Shown piece by piece: positions 1 to 5,726 of a DNA stretch of 14,519 nucleotides; positions within the stretch are counted from its first letter, which is position 1; each line of letters starts with the position of its first letter. Below the pieces are notes generated by a model. The model was not told where the DNA came from. It ran no database searches and saw nothing but the letters and a program-made list of their open reading frames with translations. Position numbers and translations under genes: made by a program. The stretch comes from Bacillota bacterium (lineage in GTDB: Bacteria; Bacillota; Dethiobacteria; DTU022), in assembly GCA_012510325.1 (NCBI GenBank), contig JAAZIG010000356.1:1-14519 (forward strand), in the 5' to 3' direction.

Positions 1-426
1 GCGGCGGCTTTCGCGCCGGTACTCCGGGGCCTGCTCGGCCTGCCCAAAGAGGCGGTCAGCACGCTTTTGGTCGGCTTTTTGCGCAAGGATGTGGCTGTGG
101 CCATGCTGCTTCCGCTGGGGCTTACGGCGAAACAGTTCGTTGTCGGGGCCACCGTCCTGGCGACCTATTTTCCCTGTGCGGCCACTTTTGCGGTCCTGAT
201 TCGGGAGCTGGGGCTAAAGGATATGGCCCTTGTTGCGGGGATCATGCTGGTTCTATCCACCGCGGCGGGAACGACACTCAACCTGTTGCTGGATACGGTT
301 CTGCCGCCGGCCTACCTCGCTCTGTTCCTGGCGGGGCTGGCGGCAGCGCTGATTGTTTTTTGCGGCGGCAGTTCCGACCGCCGGGAAAACCATACGCTCT
401 TATTAATTGAGAAAAGAGGGATCTAA
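1..426 (+). CDS. feoB: Ferrous iron transporter FeoB, C-terminal fragment (5' end outside window)
   Basis: The frame is open from base 1 to the TAA at 424-426 and gives the last 141 residues of a membrane protein. The stretch GFLRKDVAVAML, followed about 30 residues later by TYFPCAATFAVLIRELG, matches the conserved C-terminal part of FeoB, where a FLRRD-type motif precedes a helix with a PC-A-T motif and then a (K/R)E-G motif. Three hydrophobic segments follow one another, as in the last membrane helices of the FeoB permease. FeoB takes up Fe2+ under anoxic conditions with an N-terminal G domain, which lies outside the window. The stop codon is only 2 bases from the ATG of the Mrp gene, so iron uptake and the Fe-S genes downstream are probably co-transcribed. 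The tail after the last helix is short and polar. The family call is confident; integrity of the rest cannot be judged. Confidence 0.88.
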   Translation, partial: AAAFAPVLRGLLGLPKEAVSTLLVGFLRKDVAVAMLLPLGLTAKQFVVGATVLATYFPCAATFAVLIRELGLKDMALVAGIMLVLSTAAGTTLNLLLDTVLPPAYLALFLAGLAAALIVFCGGSSDRRENHTLLLIEKRGI

Positions 427-428
427 CG

Positions 429-1253
429 ATGCAAGCGACAGAAAATAATACAGGAGGCGCTGCCCCCGGACCGGCGATTGAAAAGCTGGGGCAGCCTGAC
501 AGGAGCCAGATTCGCCATGTCATCGCCGTTATGAGCGGCAAGGGGGGGGTTGGGAAATCATCGATCTCCGCCATGCTGGCGGTAACGCTGGCCGGGGAAG
601 GTTACCGGGTCGGGCTCCTTGATGCCGATATCACCGGACCGAGTATCCCGAAGCTGTTTGGATTGTACCAGCAGCCTTTTTCGGAAAACGGGAAGATCGT
701 TCCTCCGAAAACTGCCCTGGGGATCAAGGTGATCTCGCTAAACCTGCTTTTGCAGAATGAAGACGACCCCGTTATCTGGAGGGGACCGCTCATCGGTGGA
801 GCGGTCAAACAGTTTTGGACCGATGTGCTCTGGGGGGAGATCGATTACCTTGTCGTCGATCTGCCGCCGGGGACCGGGGATGCCCCCCTGACGGTGATGC
901 AATCGCTGCCCCTGGACGGCTTGCTCATCGTGACCTCACCTCAGGAGTTGGCGGTAATGGTCGTGAAAAAAGCGATCAAGATGGCGCGGATGCTGCAGGT
1001 GCCCCTTCTCGGGCTGGTGGAGAATATGAGCGGACTGCTCTGTCCCCACTGCGGCAAACCGGTGGAGCTGTTCGGACCCAGCCGGGCGGCGGAGGTTGCC
1101 GCTGAAACGGGGATCAAACTATTGGGAACGATCCCGCTGGATCCGGAGATCTCCCGTCTGGGAGACCGGGGTGAGATCGAGCAGTACCGGGTAGACTTTC
1201 TCAAAGAGGTTCCCTCGCTATTGCCGGGTGATGGCGGGGGGCAAAACGATTGA
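429..1253 (+). CDS. mrp: Mrp/NBP35/ApbC family P-loop ATPase (Fe-S cluster carrier)
   Basis: The gene encodes 274 residues. A deviant Walker A motif, SGKGGVGKSS, lies at residues 36-45 with the signature lysine K38. DADITGPS is at 65-72, the switch motif DLPPGTGD at 144-151, and the C-terminal CPHC at 205-208. The CxxC motif is the hallmark of Mrp/Nbp35/ApbC proteins, which bind a bridging [4Fe-4S] cluster at a dimer interface and pass it to apo-proteins in the cytoplasm. The N-terminal DUF59 (MIP18) domain found in many Mrp proteins is absent; about 30 non-conserved residues precede the ATPase domain. The ATG at 429 is supported by AGAGGG about 9 bases upstream and lies 2 bases after the feoB stop, suggesting coupled translation. 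The neighbours (two NifX-like proteins and ferredoxin-MinD ATPases) fit a metal or Fe-S cofactor role. The protein's client is unknown. Confidence 0.93.
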   Translation: MQATENNTGGAAPGPAIEKLGQPDRSQIRHVIAVMSGKGGVGKSSISAMLAVTLAGEGYRVGLLDADITGPSIPKLFGLYQQPFSENGKIVPPKTALGIKVISLNLLLQNEDDPVIWRGPLIGGAVKQFWTDVLWGEIDYLVVDLPPGTGDAPLTVMQSLPLDGLLIVTSPQELAVMVVKKAIKMARMLQVPLLGLVENMSGLLCPHCGKPVELFGPSRAAEVAAETGIKLLGTIPLDPEISRLGDRGEIEQYRVDFLKEVPSLLPGDGGGQND

Positions 1254-1277
1254 CAAGCATGAAAGGAGAGTAGATCA

Positions 1278-1643
1278 ATGAAATTGGCTATCTGTGCACA
1301 GGGTGAAGGGATGAAGGCTCAGGTGGATCAGCGTTTCGGGCGCTGCCCCTATTTCGTCATTGTTGATTCGGAAACGGGGGCGGAGGAAAAATCAGTGCCG
1401 AACAGCGGTGTCTCCGCAACCGGCGGAGCCGGGCCGCAGAGCGCCCGCCAGCTCTCGCAGGAGGGGGTGGAGGCGGTTGCGGTGGGTCATGTCGGGCCCA
1501 ATGCCGCCGTTGCTCTGCAGGCGGCGGGGATCGCCATCTACGGGGGGGTCACCGGGACGGTTCAGCAAACCTGGGAACTGTTCCGCGAGGGCAAGCTTGC
1601 GACCATCGATCAGGCTACCGTGGATCCCCATCACGGGATTTAA
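1278..1643 (+). CDS. NifX/NifB-C-terminus-like protein (dinitrogenase iron-molybdenum cofactor domain), copy 1
   Basis: This is a 121-residue single-domain protein. It begins MKLAICAQG and has FGRCPYF at residues 20-26, GGAGPQSA at 49-56 and GHVGPNAA at 70-77, followed by AGIAIYGG. This is the pattern of the Nitro_FeMo-Co family (Pfam PF02579, COG1433), an RNase H-like fold. NifX, NafY and the C-terminus of NifB bind nitrogenase cofactor precursors with it. Small stand-alone members are common in anaerobes that do not fix nitrogen, where their ligand is mostly unknown. AAAGGAGAG at 1262-1270 places the start at the ATG at 1278. The next gene encodes a paralogue in the same orientation 18 bases on. 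No nitrogenase structural gene is visible, so a FeMo-cofactor role is not supported; binding of an Fe-S or metal cluster is an inference. Cys23 in FGRCP is shared by both copies and is a candidate ligand. Confidence 0.9.
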   Translation: MKLAICAQGEGMKAQVDQRFGRCPYFVIVDSETGAEEKSVPNSGVSATGGAGPQSARQLSQEGVEAVAVGHVGPNAAVALQAAGIAIYGGVTGTVQQTWELFREGKLATIDQATVDPHHGI

Positions 1644-1661
1644 CAGGAAGGAGATGGTTTA

Positions 1662-2042
1662 ATGAAGATCGCTATTGCTACCGATAGCGGCAATGTGGCG
1701 CAGCATTTCGGACGCTGTCCCGCCTATACCCTGGTGGAGTTCGCCGACGGCGAGGTGGTCGGCAAAGAAGTGATCGACAATCCGGGGCATCAGCCCGGTT
1801 TTCTGCCGGGGTTTTTGGCCAAATACGGCGTTTCCTGCATCATCGCCGGAGGGATGGGCTGGCGGGCGCAGGATCTGTTTGCGGCACAGAATATCAAAGC
1901 GGTTGTCGGGGTGACCGGCCCGGTTGAGCAGGTCATCGACGACTATTTGTCCGGAAATTTACAGTCCGGGGAGAGCCTCTGTAACCACGAGTTTCGTGGT
2001 GAGCATCACCACGGGGGCACCTGCGAAAGGGAACAGCAGTAA
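1662..2042 (+). CDS. NifX/NifB-C-terminus-like protein, copy 2, with His/Cys-rich tail
   Basis: The gene encodes 126 residues and belongs to the same domain family as its upstream neighbour (MKIAIATDSG start, HFGRCPAYT at residues 15-23, IIAGGMGWRAQDLF near 60-73, GVTGPVEQV near 83-91). It diverges in the middle: the GGAGPxSA and GPNA motifs of copy 1 are replaced by a PGHQPGFLPGFLAKYG stretch. The domain is followed by a tail of about 20 residues rich in possible metal ligands: Cys107, His109, His115-117 and Cys121. AAGGAG at 1648-1653 supports the ATG at 1662. As with copy 1, the fold implies binding of a metal cluster, but the ligand is not known. The tail may bind a metal or may only be a low-complexity extension. 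Confidence 0.88.
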   Translation: MKIAIATDSGNVAQHFGRCPAYTLVEFADGEVVGKEVIDNPGHQPGFLPGFLAKYGVSCIIAGGMGWRAQDLFAAQNIKAVVGVTGPVEQVIDDYLSGNLQSGESLCNHEFRGEHHHGGTCEREQQ

Positions 2043-2082
2043 CCTTTGGCGGGCCGGCTTTAACGAGAGGAGGAGCGAACAG

Positions 2083-2382
2083 ATGTTTAGGGGAAGAGCA
2101 TCCCGCGGCCCCGGCTTGTGGATGGGGGGGCGGGGACATTTTCCCGGAGCAGGAGGTTTCCGGCAAGGCGGCGGTTTCGGCAGGGGATGGTGTCGTTACC
2201 GGATCGCCGGGGGCTCCCCTCATTTCGGGGCGCCCTGGACCGGTCCCGGCGGCGAGGTGGATGAAAGTGAATACCTGAAAGCGGAAGCCGCCGCCCTCCG
2301 TTGCGAGGCGGAAGCCCTCAGGGAGGAACTGGCGGAAATTGAAAACAGACTTGCAGAAATCGAACAGTCTGAAGAAGAGTAG
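2083..2382 (+). CDS. Small Gly-rich protein with C-terminal coiled coil (DUF5320-like)
   Basis: The protein has 99 residues from the ATG at 2083, which AGGAGG at 2068-2073 supports with a 9-base spacer. The frame stays open further upstream, but that part overlaps the previous gene and has no ribosome binding site. Residues 1-57 are rich in Gly, Arg, Phe and Trp (for example MGGRGHFPGAGGF) with one Cys at about 37. Residues 58-99 are a charged amphipathic helix (KAEAAALRCEAEALREELAEIENRLAEIE), a clear coiled coil. This layout matches the small DUF5320-type proteins found beside NifX-like and Mrp/MinD genes in anaerobes; no biochemical function is established for them. An adaptor or scaffold role that oligomerises through the coiled coil is an inference. 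The low-complexity N-terminus makes assignment by sequence alone less certain. Confidence 0.78.
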   Translation: MFRGRASRGPGLWMGGRGHFPGAGGFRQGGGFGRGWCRYRIAGGSPHFGAPWTGPGGEVDESEYLKAEAAALRCEAEALREELAEIENRLAEIEQSEEE

Positions 2383-2390
2383 AGGATCAT

Positions 2391-2433
2391 GCGGCTTTGC
2401 GGGGGACGGGCTGTCCCGCCCCCGCAAAACCGC
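2391..2433 (+). promoter_or_regulatory. Very stable hairpin just upstream of the first MinD-ferredoxin gene
   Basis: Bases 2391-2410 pair with 2415-2433 around the four-base loop CTGT (2411-2414). This gives 18 base pairs, interrupted by one C/A mismatch (2395/2429) and one bulged A (2406); most pairs are G-C. No T-run follows on either strand, so it is not a standard intrinsic terminator. It lies between the small coiled-coil gene (stop at 2382) and the AAAGG ribosome binding site at 2439-2443. It could stabilise upstream mRNA, mark a processing site or modulate translation of the MinD gene. The pairing is seen directly; the role is inferred. Confidence 0.6.
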
Positions 2434-2452
2434 TTAGCAAAGGATGACCGCG

Positions 2453-3310
2453 ATGATCATTGCAATAGCCAGCGGCAAGGGTGGAACCGGCAAAACTACA
2501 GTGGCGACCAACCTGGCCCTGGTCATCTCCGAGAAGACGAAGGTTCAGTTTCTTGATTGTGACGTCGAAGAGCCCAATGCCCACCTCTTCCTGAAGCCCG
2601 AGCTGCAGAGCTCCGAGCCCGTCTCGATTCCGGTACCCCGGGTTGATCTGGAGCGCTGCACCTACTGTGGTATCTGTGCCGAGGTCTGCGCTTTTAATGC
2701 CATTATGGTCGGTAAAGAGACGGTGCTGGTCTTTGAGCCGCTCTGCCACGGTTGCGGCGGCTGTACCTATTTTTGCCCGGAGAAGGCGATCAGCGAGGTT
2801 GATCGTCCCATCGGCGTGCTTGAAAAAGGACCGGCCGGACCGCTCTCATTTGTTCACGGGAAGCTAAATCCCGGGGAGGCCCTTTCACCTCCCCTGATCA
2901 AAGCGGTCAAGAAGACCGTCGATCCCTCGGCTTTGACCATTGTCGATGCCGCCCCGGGAGCCTCCTGCCCTGTGGTGGAGGCGATTCAGGGAAGTGATTA
3001 CTGTCTTTTGGTGACTGAGCCGACCCCTTTTGGCTTAAACGATCTGATAATTGCGGTGGAGCTGCTGAAGAAGCTGAATCTTCCCGGCGGCGTGGTGATC
3101 AACCGCTCTTTGGGCGGGGAGGGCGAGGCGGAGATGGAGAGCTACTGCCGTCAGGAGGGGGTTCCGATCCTGTTGAGGATGCCCTGGGATCGCGAACTGG
3201 CTTCTCTCTATGCCCGGGGAGAGCCGGCGGTGGCGCATCTGCCGGCCTGGCGGAAACATTTTGCCGGATTGCTCGAGCAGCTGCCGGTTGAAATAGAGGA
3301 GGGGCGCTGA
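2453..3310 (+). CDS. MinD-superfamily ATPase with inserted two-[4Fe-4S] ferredoxin domain (COG1149), copy 1
   Basis: The protein has 285 residues from the ATG at 2453. An in-frame ATG at 2444 adds three residues, but AAAGG at 2439-2443 sits 9 bases before 2453 and overlaps the start region of the other, and family members begin MIIAIASGKGGTGKT. The deviant Walker A motif is at 7-15 (signature Lys9), DCDVEEPNAH is at 35-44 and VDAAPG follows later. A bacterial ferredoxin module is inserted near residues 65-115: Cys69, 72, 75, 79 and Cys98, 101, 104, 108, with CGIC and CGGC cores and a Cys-Pro after the second set, enough for two [4Fe-4S] clusters. Such proteins occur as tandem pairs in many anaerobes, next to NifX-like and Mrp genes; ATP-dependent electron or cluster transfer is inferred from the domains, not proven. 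The stop overlaps the next ATG (TGATG), so the two subunits are translationally coupled and probably form a heterodimer. Confidence 0.92.
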   Translation: MIIAIASGKGGTGKTTVATNLALVISEKTKVQFLDCDVEEPNAHLFLKPELQSSEPVSIPVPRVDLERCTYCGICAEVCAFNAIMVGKETVLVFEPLCHGCGGCTYFCPEKAISEVDRPIGVLEKGPAGPLSFVHGKLNPGEALSPPLIKAVKKTVDPSALTIVDAAPGASCPVVEAIQGSDYCLLVTEPTPFGLNDLIIAVELLKKLNLPGGVVINRSLGGEGEAEMESYCRQEGVPILLRMPWDRELASLYARGEPAVAHLPAWRKHFAGLLEQLPVEIEEGR

Positions 3311-4182
3311 TGGAAGAGATCGTCGTTATTAGCGGCAAGGGGGGTACCGGGAAGACTACCCTGGCAGCTTCTTTTGCTGTTCTGGCCGGAGGGGATCTGG
3401 TTCTGGCCGACGCCGATGTGGATGCGGCGAACTTGAGCCTTCTGCTAACACCGGAGCAGCTGGAAAGTCACCCGTTTATCGCCTCCAGCGTTGCGGTTCT
3501 CGACCGGGAGCGCTGTACGGAGTGTGGCCTCTGCCGGGAACTGTGCCGTTTTGATGCCATTTCAGAAGATTACCGGATCGAGCCCATCTCCTGCGAGGGC
3601 TGTACCGTCTGCAGCCGGGCCTGTCCGGAGGAAGCTATCGCCATGGAGGAGGTAGTCTCCGGACACTGGTTTCTTTCGCAGACCCCCTACGGCAAACTGG
3701 TTCATGCCCGCCTGGGGATAGCCGAAGAGAATTCGGGCAGGCTGGTTACCCTGGTCCGAAATGAGGCCCGGGAGCTGGCCAAGGCGGAGCAAAAGAAGTA
3801 TCTGCTCACCGACGGCCCGCCGGGAATCGGCTGTCCGGTAATCGCTTCGCTGTCAGGAGCGACCAAGGCGCTCATCGTTACGGAGCCGACCATTTCCGGG
3901 ATTCATGATCTCAAGCGGGTTCTCCAGGTCTGCCGCCAGTTTGATGTTCCCCCTGCAGTCTGCATCAACCGCTGCGATCTGGATGAGGAAAATACACGGA
4001 CGATTGAGGCCTACTGCGCCGGGGAATCGGTGGAGGTGGCGGCAAAAATACCCTTTTACCGCGAGGTGACCGAGGCCCTGATCAGGGCCAAGCCGGTGGT
4101 GAGCTATACCGAGGGACCGGCGGCCGCCGATATCGCCCGCCTCTGGGGCAATATCTCCGCCAACGGTTCCCAGGCGGACTGA
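3310..4182 (+). CDS. MinD-superfamily ATPase with inserted two-[4Fe-4S] ferredoxin domain (COG1149), copy 2
   Basis: The protein has 290 residues. The deviant Walker A motif SGKGGTGKTT is at 8-17 (signature Lys10), DADVDAANL is at 34-42 and the switch motif DGPPGIGC occurs in the middle. The inserted ferredoxin module has Cys69, 72, 75, 79 and Cys95, 98, 101, 105, with CGLC and CTVC cores, so both [4Fe-4S] sites are complete. The architecture is the same as the upstream gene, but the sequence is clearly diverged, so this is an old paralogue pair rather than a recent duplication. The ATG shares its A with the TGA of copy 1, which implies stoichiometric co-translation. The pair probably works as one nucleotide-driven Fe-S complex in the cytoplasm; partner and substrate are unknown. 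The nearby IscU-type scaffold and Mrp protein are natural candidate partners. Confidence 0.92.
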   Translation: MEEIVVISGKGGTGKTTLAASFAVLAGGDLVLADADVDAANLSLLLTPEQLESHPFIASSVAVLDRERCTECGLCRELCRFDAISEDYRIEPISCEGCTVCSRACPEEAIAMEEVVSGHWFLSQTPYGKLVHARLGIAEENSGRLVTLVRNEARELAKAEQKKYLLTDGPPGIGCPVIASLSGATKALIVTEPTISGIHDLKRVLQVCRQFDVPPAVCINRCDLDEENTRTIEAYCAGESVEVAAKIPFYREVTEALIRAKPVVSYTEGPAAADIARLWGNISANGSQAD

Positions 4183-4203
4183 GTAAGCGGGGCAGGTGCG
4201 GGG

Positions 4204-4581
4204 ATGGAAGCAACAGAGTACACGGAAAAACTGATCGAGCACTTTCAGAACCCCAGAAATGTGGGACGAATCCCGCGCCCCGACGGAGTCGGGGTGATCG
4301 GCGACCCCTCGTGCGGGGATTACCTGCGCATATATATCAAGGTAAAAGACGACCGGCTCTTCAGGATTAAATTTGAAGTTTACGGCTGTCCGGCAGCCAT
4401 TGCCACAACGAGTATCCTTACGGAGATGGCGCTGGGGAGGACCCTGGAGGAGGCTCAGAAGATCAGGCCACAGGACGTTGCCGGAGCGCTGGGCGGACTT
4501 TCGGCTGTCAAGATGCACTGCTCGAATCTGGGGACGGCGGCTCTGTACCAGGCCATCGCCCTTTATCAGCAGCAGCGATAA
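4204..4581 (+). CDS. IscU/NifU N-terminal-type iron-sulfur cluster assembly scaffold
   Basis: The protein has 125 residues, the length of IscU or the NifU N-terminal domain. All three scaffold cysteines are present in family context: Cys37 in GDPSCGD with Asp39, Cys62 in YGCPAAIA, and Cys106 in KMHCSNLG with His105. N-terminal EHFQNPRNVG matches the family's hxxNPRNVG motif. Such proteins assemble a transient [2Fe-2S] or [4Fe-4S] cluster from sulfide delivered by a cysteine desulfurase and pass it on. No IscS/NifS/SufS gene lies next to it here, so sulfur must come from a desulfurase elsewhere or another source. The start is the ATG at 4204, with AGGTG at 4194-4198. It follows the second MinD-ferredoxin gene by 21 bases and probably ends the core of the operon, before the repeats. 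This clade often sits beside MinD-ferredoxin genes; it may serve a dedicated client rather than general assembly. Confidence 0.92.
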   Translation: MEATEYTEKLIEHFQNPRNVGRIPRPDGVGVIGDPSCGDYLRIYIKVKDDRLFRIKFEVYGCPAAIATTSILTEMALGRTLEEAQKIRPQDVAGALGGLSAVKMHCSNLGTAALYQAIALYQQQR

Positions 4582-4582
4582 C

Positions 4583-4622
4583 GGGACAAAGGGGACGTAC
4601 CTTGTTGTCCCACAACAGCTCG
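4583..4622 (+). repeat. 40-base palindromic repeat, copy 1
   Basis: The 40 bases are identical to 4626-4665. The unit opens with GGGACAA and contains TTGTCCC 22 bases on, which can pair as a 7-bp stem around a loop containing GGGGACGTACC. A second, overlapping inverted repeat, TGTTGT-CCC-ACAACA, uses the same bases, so the two hairpins exclude each other. It starts 2 bases after the stop of the scaffold gene. It resembles REP-like palindromic repeats of the GGGACA...TGTCCC type that I recall from many Firmicutes genomes; that likeness is from memory and unchecked. Confidence 0.85.
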
Positions 4623-4625
4623 GAT

Positions 4626-4665
4626 GGGACAAAGGGGACGTACCTTGTTGTCCCACAACAGCTCG
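4626..4665 (+). repeat. 40-base palindromic repeat, copy 2
   Basis: This is a perfect copy of 4583-4622, separated from it by 3 bases, giving a 43-base period. The same two mutually exclusive hairpins are present. Perfect identity in non-coding DNA points to a recent duplication or active homogenisation. Confidence 0.85.
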
Positions 4666-4774
4666 TGGCTGCCGAGCGGCCGTGAACCGTGCAGGAATGG
4701 AGCGGTTCCCGGGATGCCGCCCCTGTCTGGCGCACCGGTGCATGCGACCAATCATGAAAAGCGGGTGAATTCCA

Positions 4775-5623
4775 ATGAACAACAACATAAAGATAACCAC
4801 TCTCTGTGAAAACAGAAGTCCCCGCGTCGGTCTTCTGGGTGAGCACGGGCTCTCCGTGCTCCTGGAGGCGGGGGAACGGCGGATCCTTCTTGACACCGGG
4901 GCCGGGGCAACGCTGCAGGGCAATGCTGCGGCGCTGGGGGTGGATCTTGGCTCCATCGATGCCGTCTTTCTGAGCCACGGGCATTACGATCATACCGACG
5001 GCCTGGAGACCGTTTTGACGATGAGAAAAGGCGCCGCCCTGCCGATCTATGCCCATCCCGATATCTTCGGGCAAAAATATGTTTCCTTAGGAGGGGCAGA
5101 ACCCCGCTATATCGGGATGTCTCGACGGCGGGCGGAGCTGGAGGCGCTGGGGGCGGAGTTCCACCTCAGCCGGAAGCCGCTGGATTTGGGGCCGGGGATC
5201 CGCTCTACGGGAGAGATCCCCCGGAGCCCGGGAATTAAGGCTCCGGGTCCTCTGTTTTTGCTGAAAGAGGGCGAGCACTTTTCGGAAGATCCGCTTTACG
5301 ACGACCAGGCTCTGATTGTGAAAAGCAGCGCCGGGCTCATCGTTTTGCTCGGCTGTGCCCACGCCGGGCTTATTGAGACCCTCGATCATATTTTAACCAT
5401 TACCGGCTGCAGCGGCATCTACGCTGTTCTGGGTGGCACCCACCTGCTGCACACTCCGGATAAAATGCTGAGCGCAGTGCTCTCTGATCTGGATCGCTTC
5501 AATCTTGAGATGATCGCCCCCTGCCACTGCACCGGTATCCGGGCGACCTGCGCCCTGCACCGTGCTTTTGGAAGGAGATGCCTCGAGCAGCAGGTCGGCA
5601 CTATTTTCCAACTGCCTCTTTAA
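4775..5623 (+). CDS. Metallo-beta-lactamase-fold hydrolase, COG1237 type
   Basis: The protein has 282 residues. ILLDTGAG is at 37-44, the metal-binding motif SHGHYDHTDG at 67-76, DDQAL at 176-180, GCAHAG at 193-198, GGTHLL at 220-225 and PCHCTG at 249-254. This combination, especially GHYDHT(D/G)GL, GCAHAG and HCTG, marks the COG1237 branch. In methanogens it includes an enzyme named for 7,8-dihydropterin-6-yl-methyl-4-(beta-D-ribofuranosyl)aminobenzene 5'-phosphate synthesis. In bacteria the substrate is unknown and that name should not be carried over. All expected metal ligands look present. The start at 4775 has only a weak upstream GGGTGA. The gene is 193 bases downstream of the scaffold gene with the repeats between, so membership of the Fe-S operon is uncertain. 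It often travels with MinD-ferredoxin and NifX-like genes in anaerobes (from general knowledge). Confidence 0.88.
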   Translation: MNNNIKITTLCENRSPRVGLLGEHGLSVLLEAGERRILLDTGAGATLQGNAAALGVDLGSIDAVFLSHGHYDHTDGLETVLTMRKGAALPIYAHPDIFGQKYVSLGGAEPRYIGMSRRRAELEALGAEFHLSRKPLDLGPGIRSTGEIPRSPGIKAPGPLFLLKEGEHFSEDPLYDDQALIVKSSAGLIVLLGCAHAGLIETLDHILTITGCSGIYAVLGGTHLLHTPDKMLSAVLSDLDRFNLEMIAPCHCTGIRATCALHRAFGRRCLEQQVGTIFQLPL

Positions 5624-5650
5624 GCCCCCCGGTGGCGGCCCGATTCCTTT

Positions 5651-5675
5651 CCCGGCAAAATCGCTTTGCTGCGGG
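5651..5675 (+). terminator. Possible terminator hairpin of the Fe-S island
   Basis: CCCG-GCAAA (5651-5659) pairs with TTTGC (5665-5669) and CGGG (5672-5675) around the loop ATCGC, with a two-base bulge. It lies 28 bases after the stop of the COG1237-type gene and before the next promoter, where a terminator would be expected. The downstream side has no real T-run (GTGTTTCGTGTT), so intrinsic termination is doubtful. Confidence 0.3.
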
Positions 5676-5691
5676 CTAACGGTGTTTCGTG

Positions 5692-5720
5692 TTGCTACTG
5701 CGCAGCGGGTCAAGTATAAT
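5692..5720 (+). promoter_or_regulatory. SigA-type promoter for the second metallo-beta-lactamase-fold gene
   Basis: The -35 candidate TTGCTA (5692-5697) is followed after exactly 17 bases by a perfect -10 TATAAT (5715-5720). Transcription would begin near 5727 and give a leader of about 150 bases before the ATG at 5880. The promoter separates this gene from the iron-sulfur island. Confidence 0.75.
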
Positions 5721-5726
5721 ATGATA

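Noticed and set aside
1278..2042. Nitrogen fixation cluster
   Set aside because: Two NifX-like proteins, an IscU/NifU-type protein and MinD/NifH-like ATPases look nif-like, but there are no nifHDK, nifB or nifEN genes. The ATPases have ferredoxin inserts that NifH lacks.
1924..2082. Upstream in-frame extension of the small Gly-rich protein (TTG start at 1924)
   Set aside because: It overlaps the end of the NifX-like gene, has no ribosome binding site and reads like out-of-frame translation; the ATG at 2083 with AGGAGG is far better.
4583..4665. CRISPR array
   Set aside because: There are only two repeats, with a 3-base gap instead of a spacer, and no cas genes.
4732..4741. Palindrome GCACCGGTGC upstream of the COG1237-type gene
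   Set aside because: A 10-base palindrome can occur by chance in GC-rich DNA, and no promoter is seen beside it.
3853..4956. Long open frame on the minus strand (367 codons)
   Set aside because: It runs antisense across the second MinD gene, the scaffold gene and the repeats. Its composition (Pro, Arg, Ser rich) is typical of a GC-rich shadow frame, and it matches no family.
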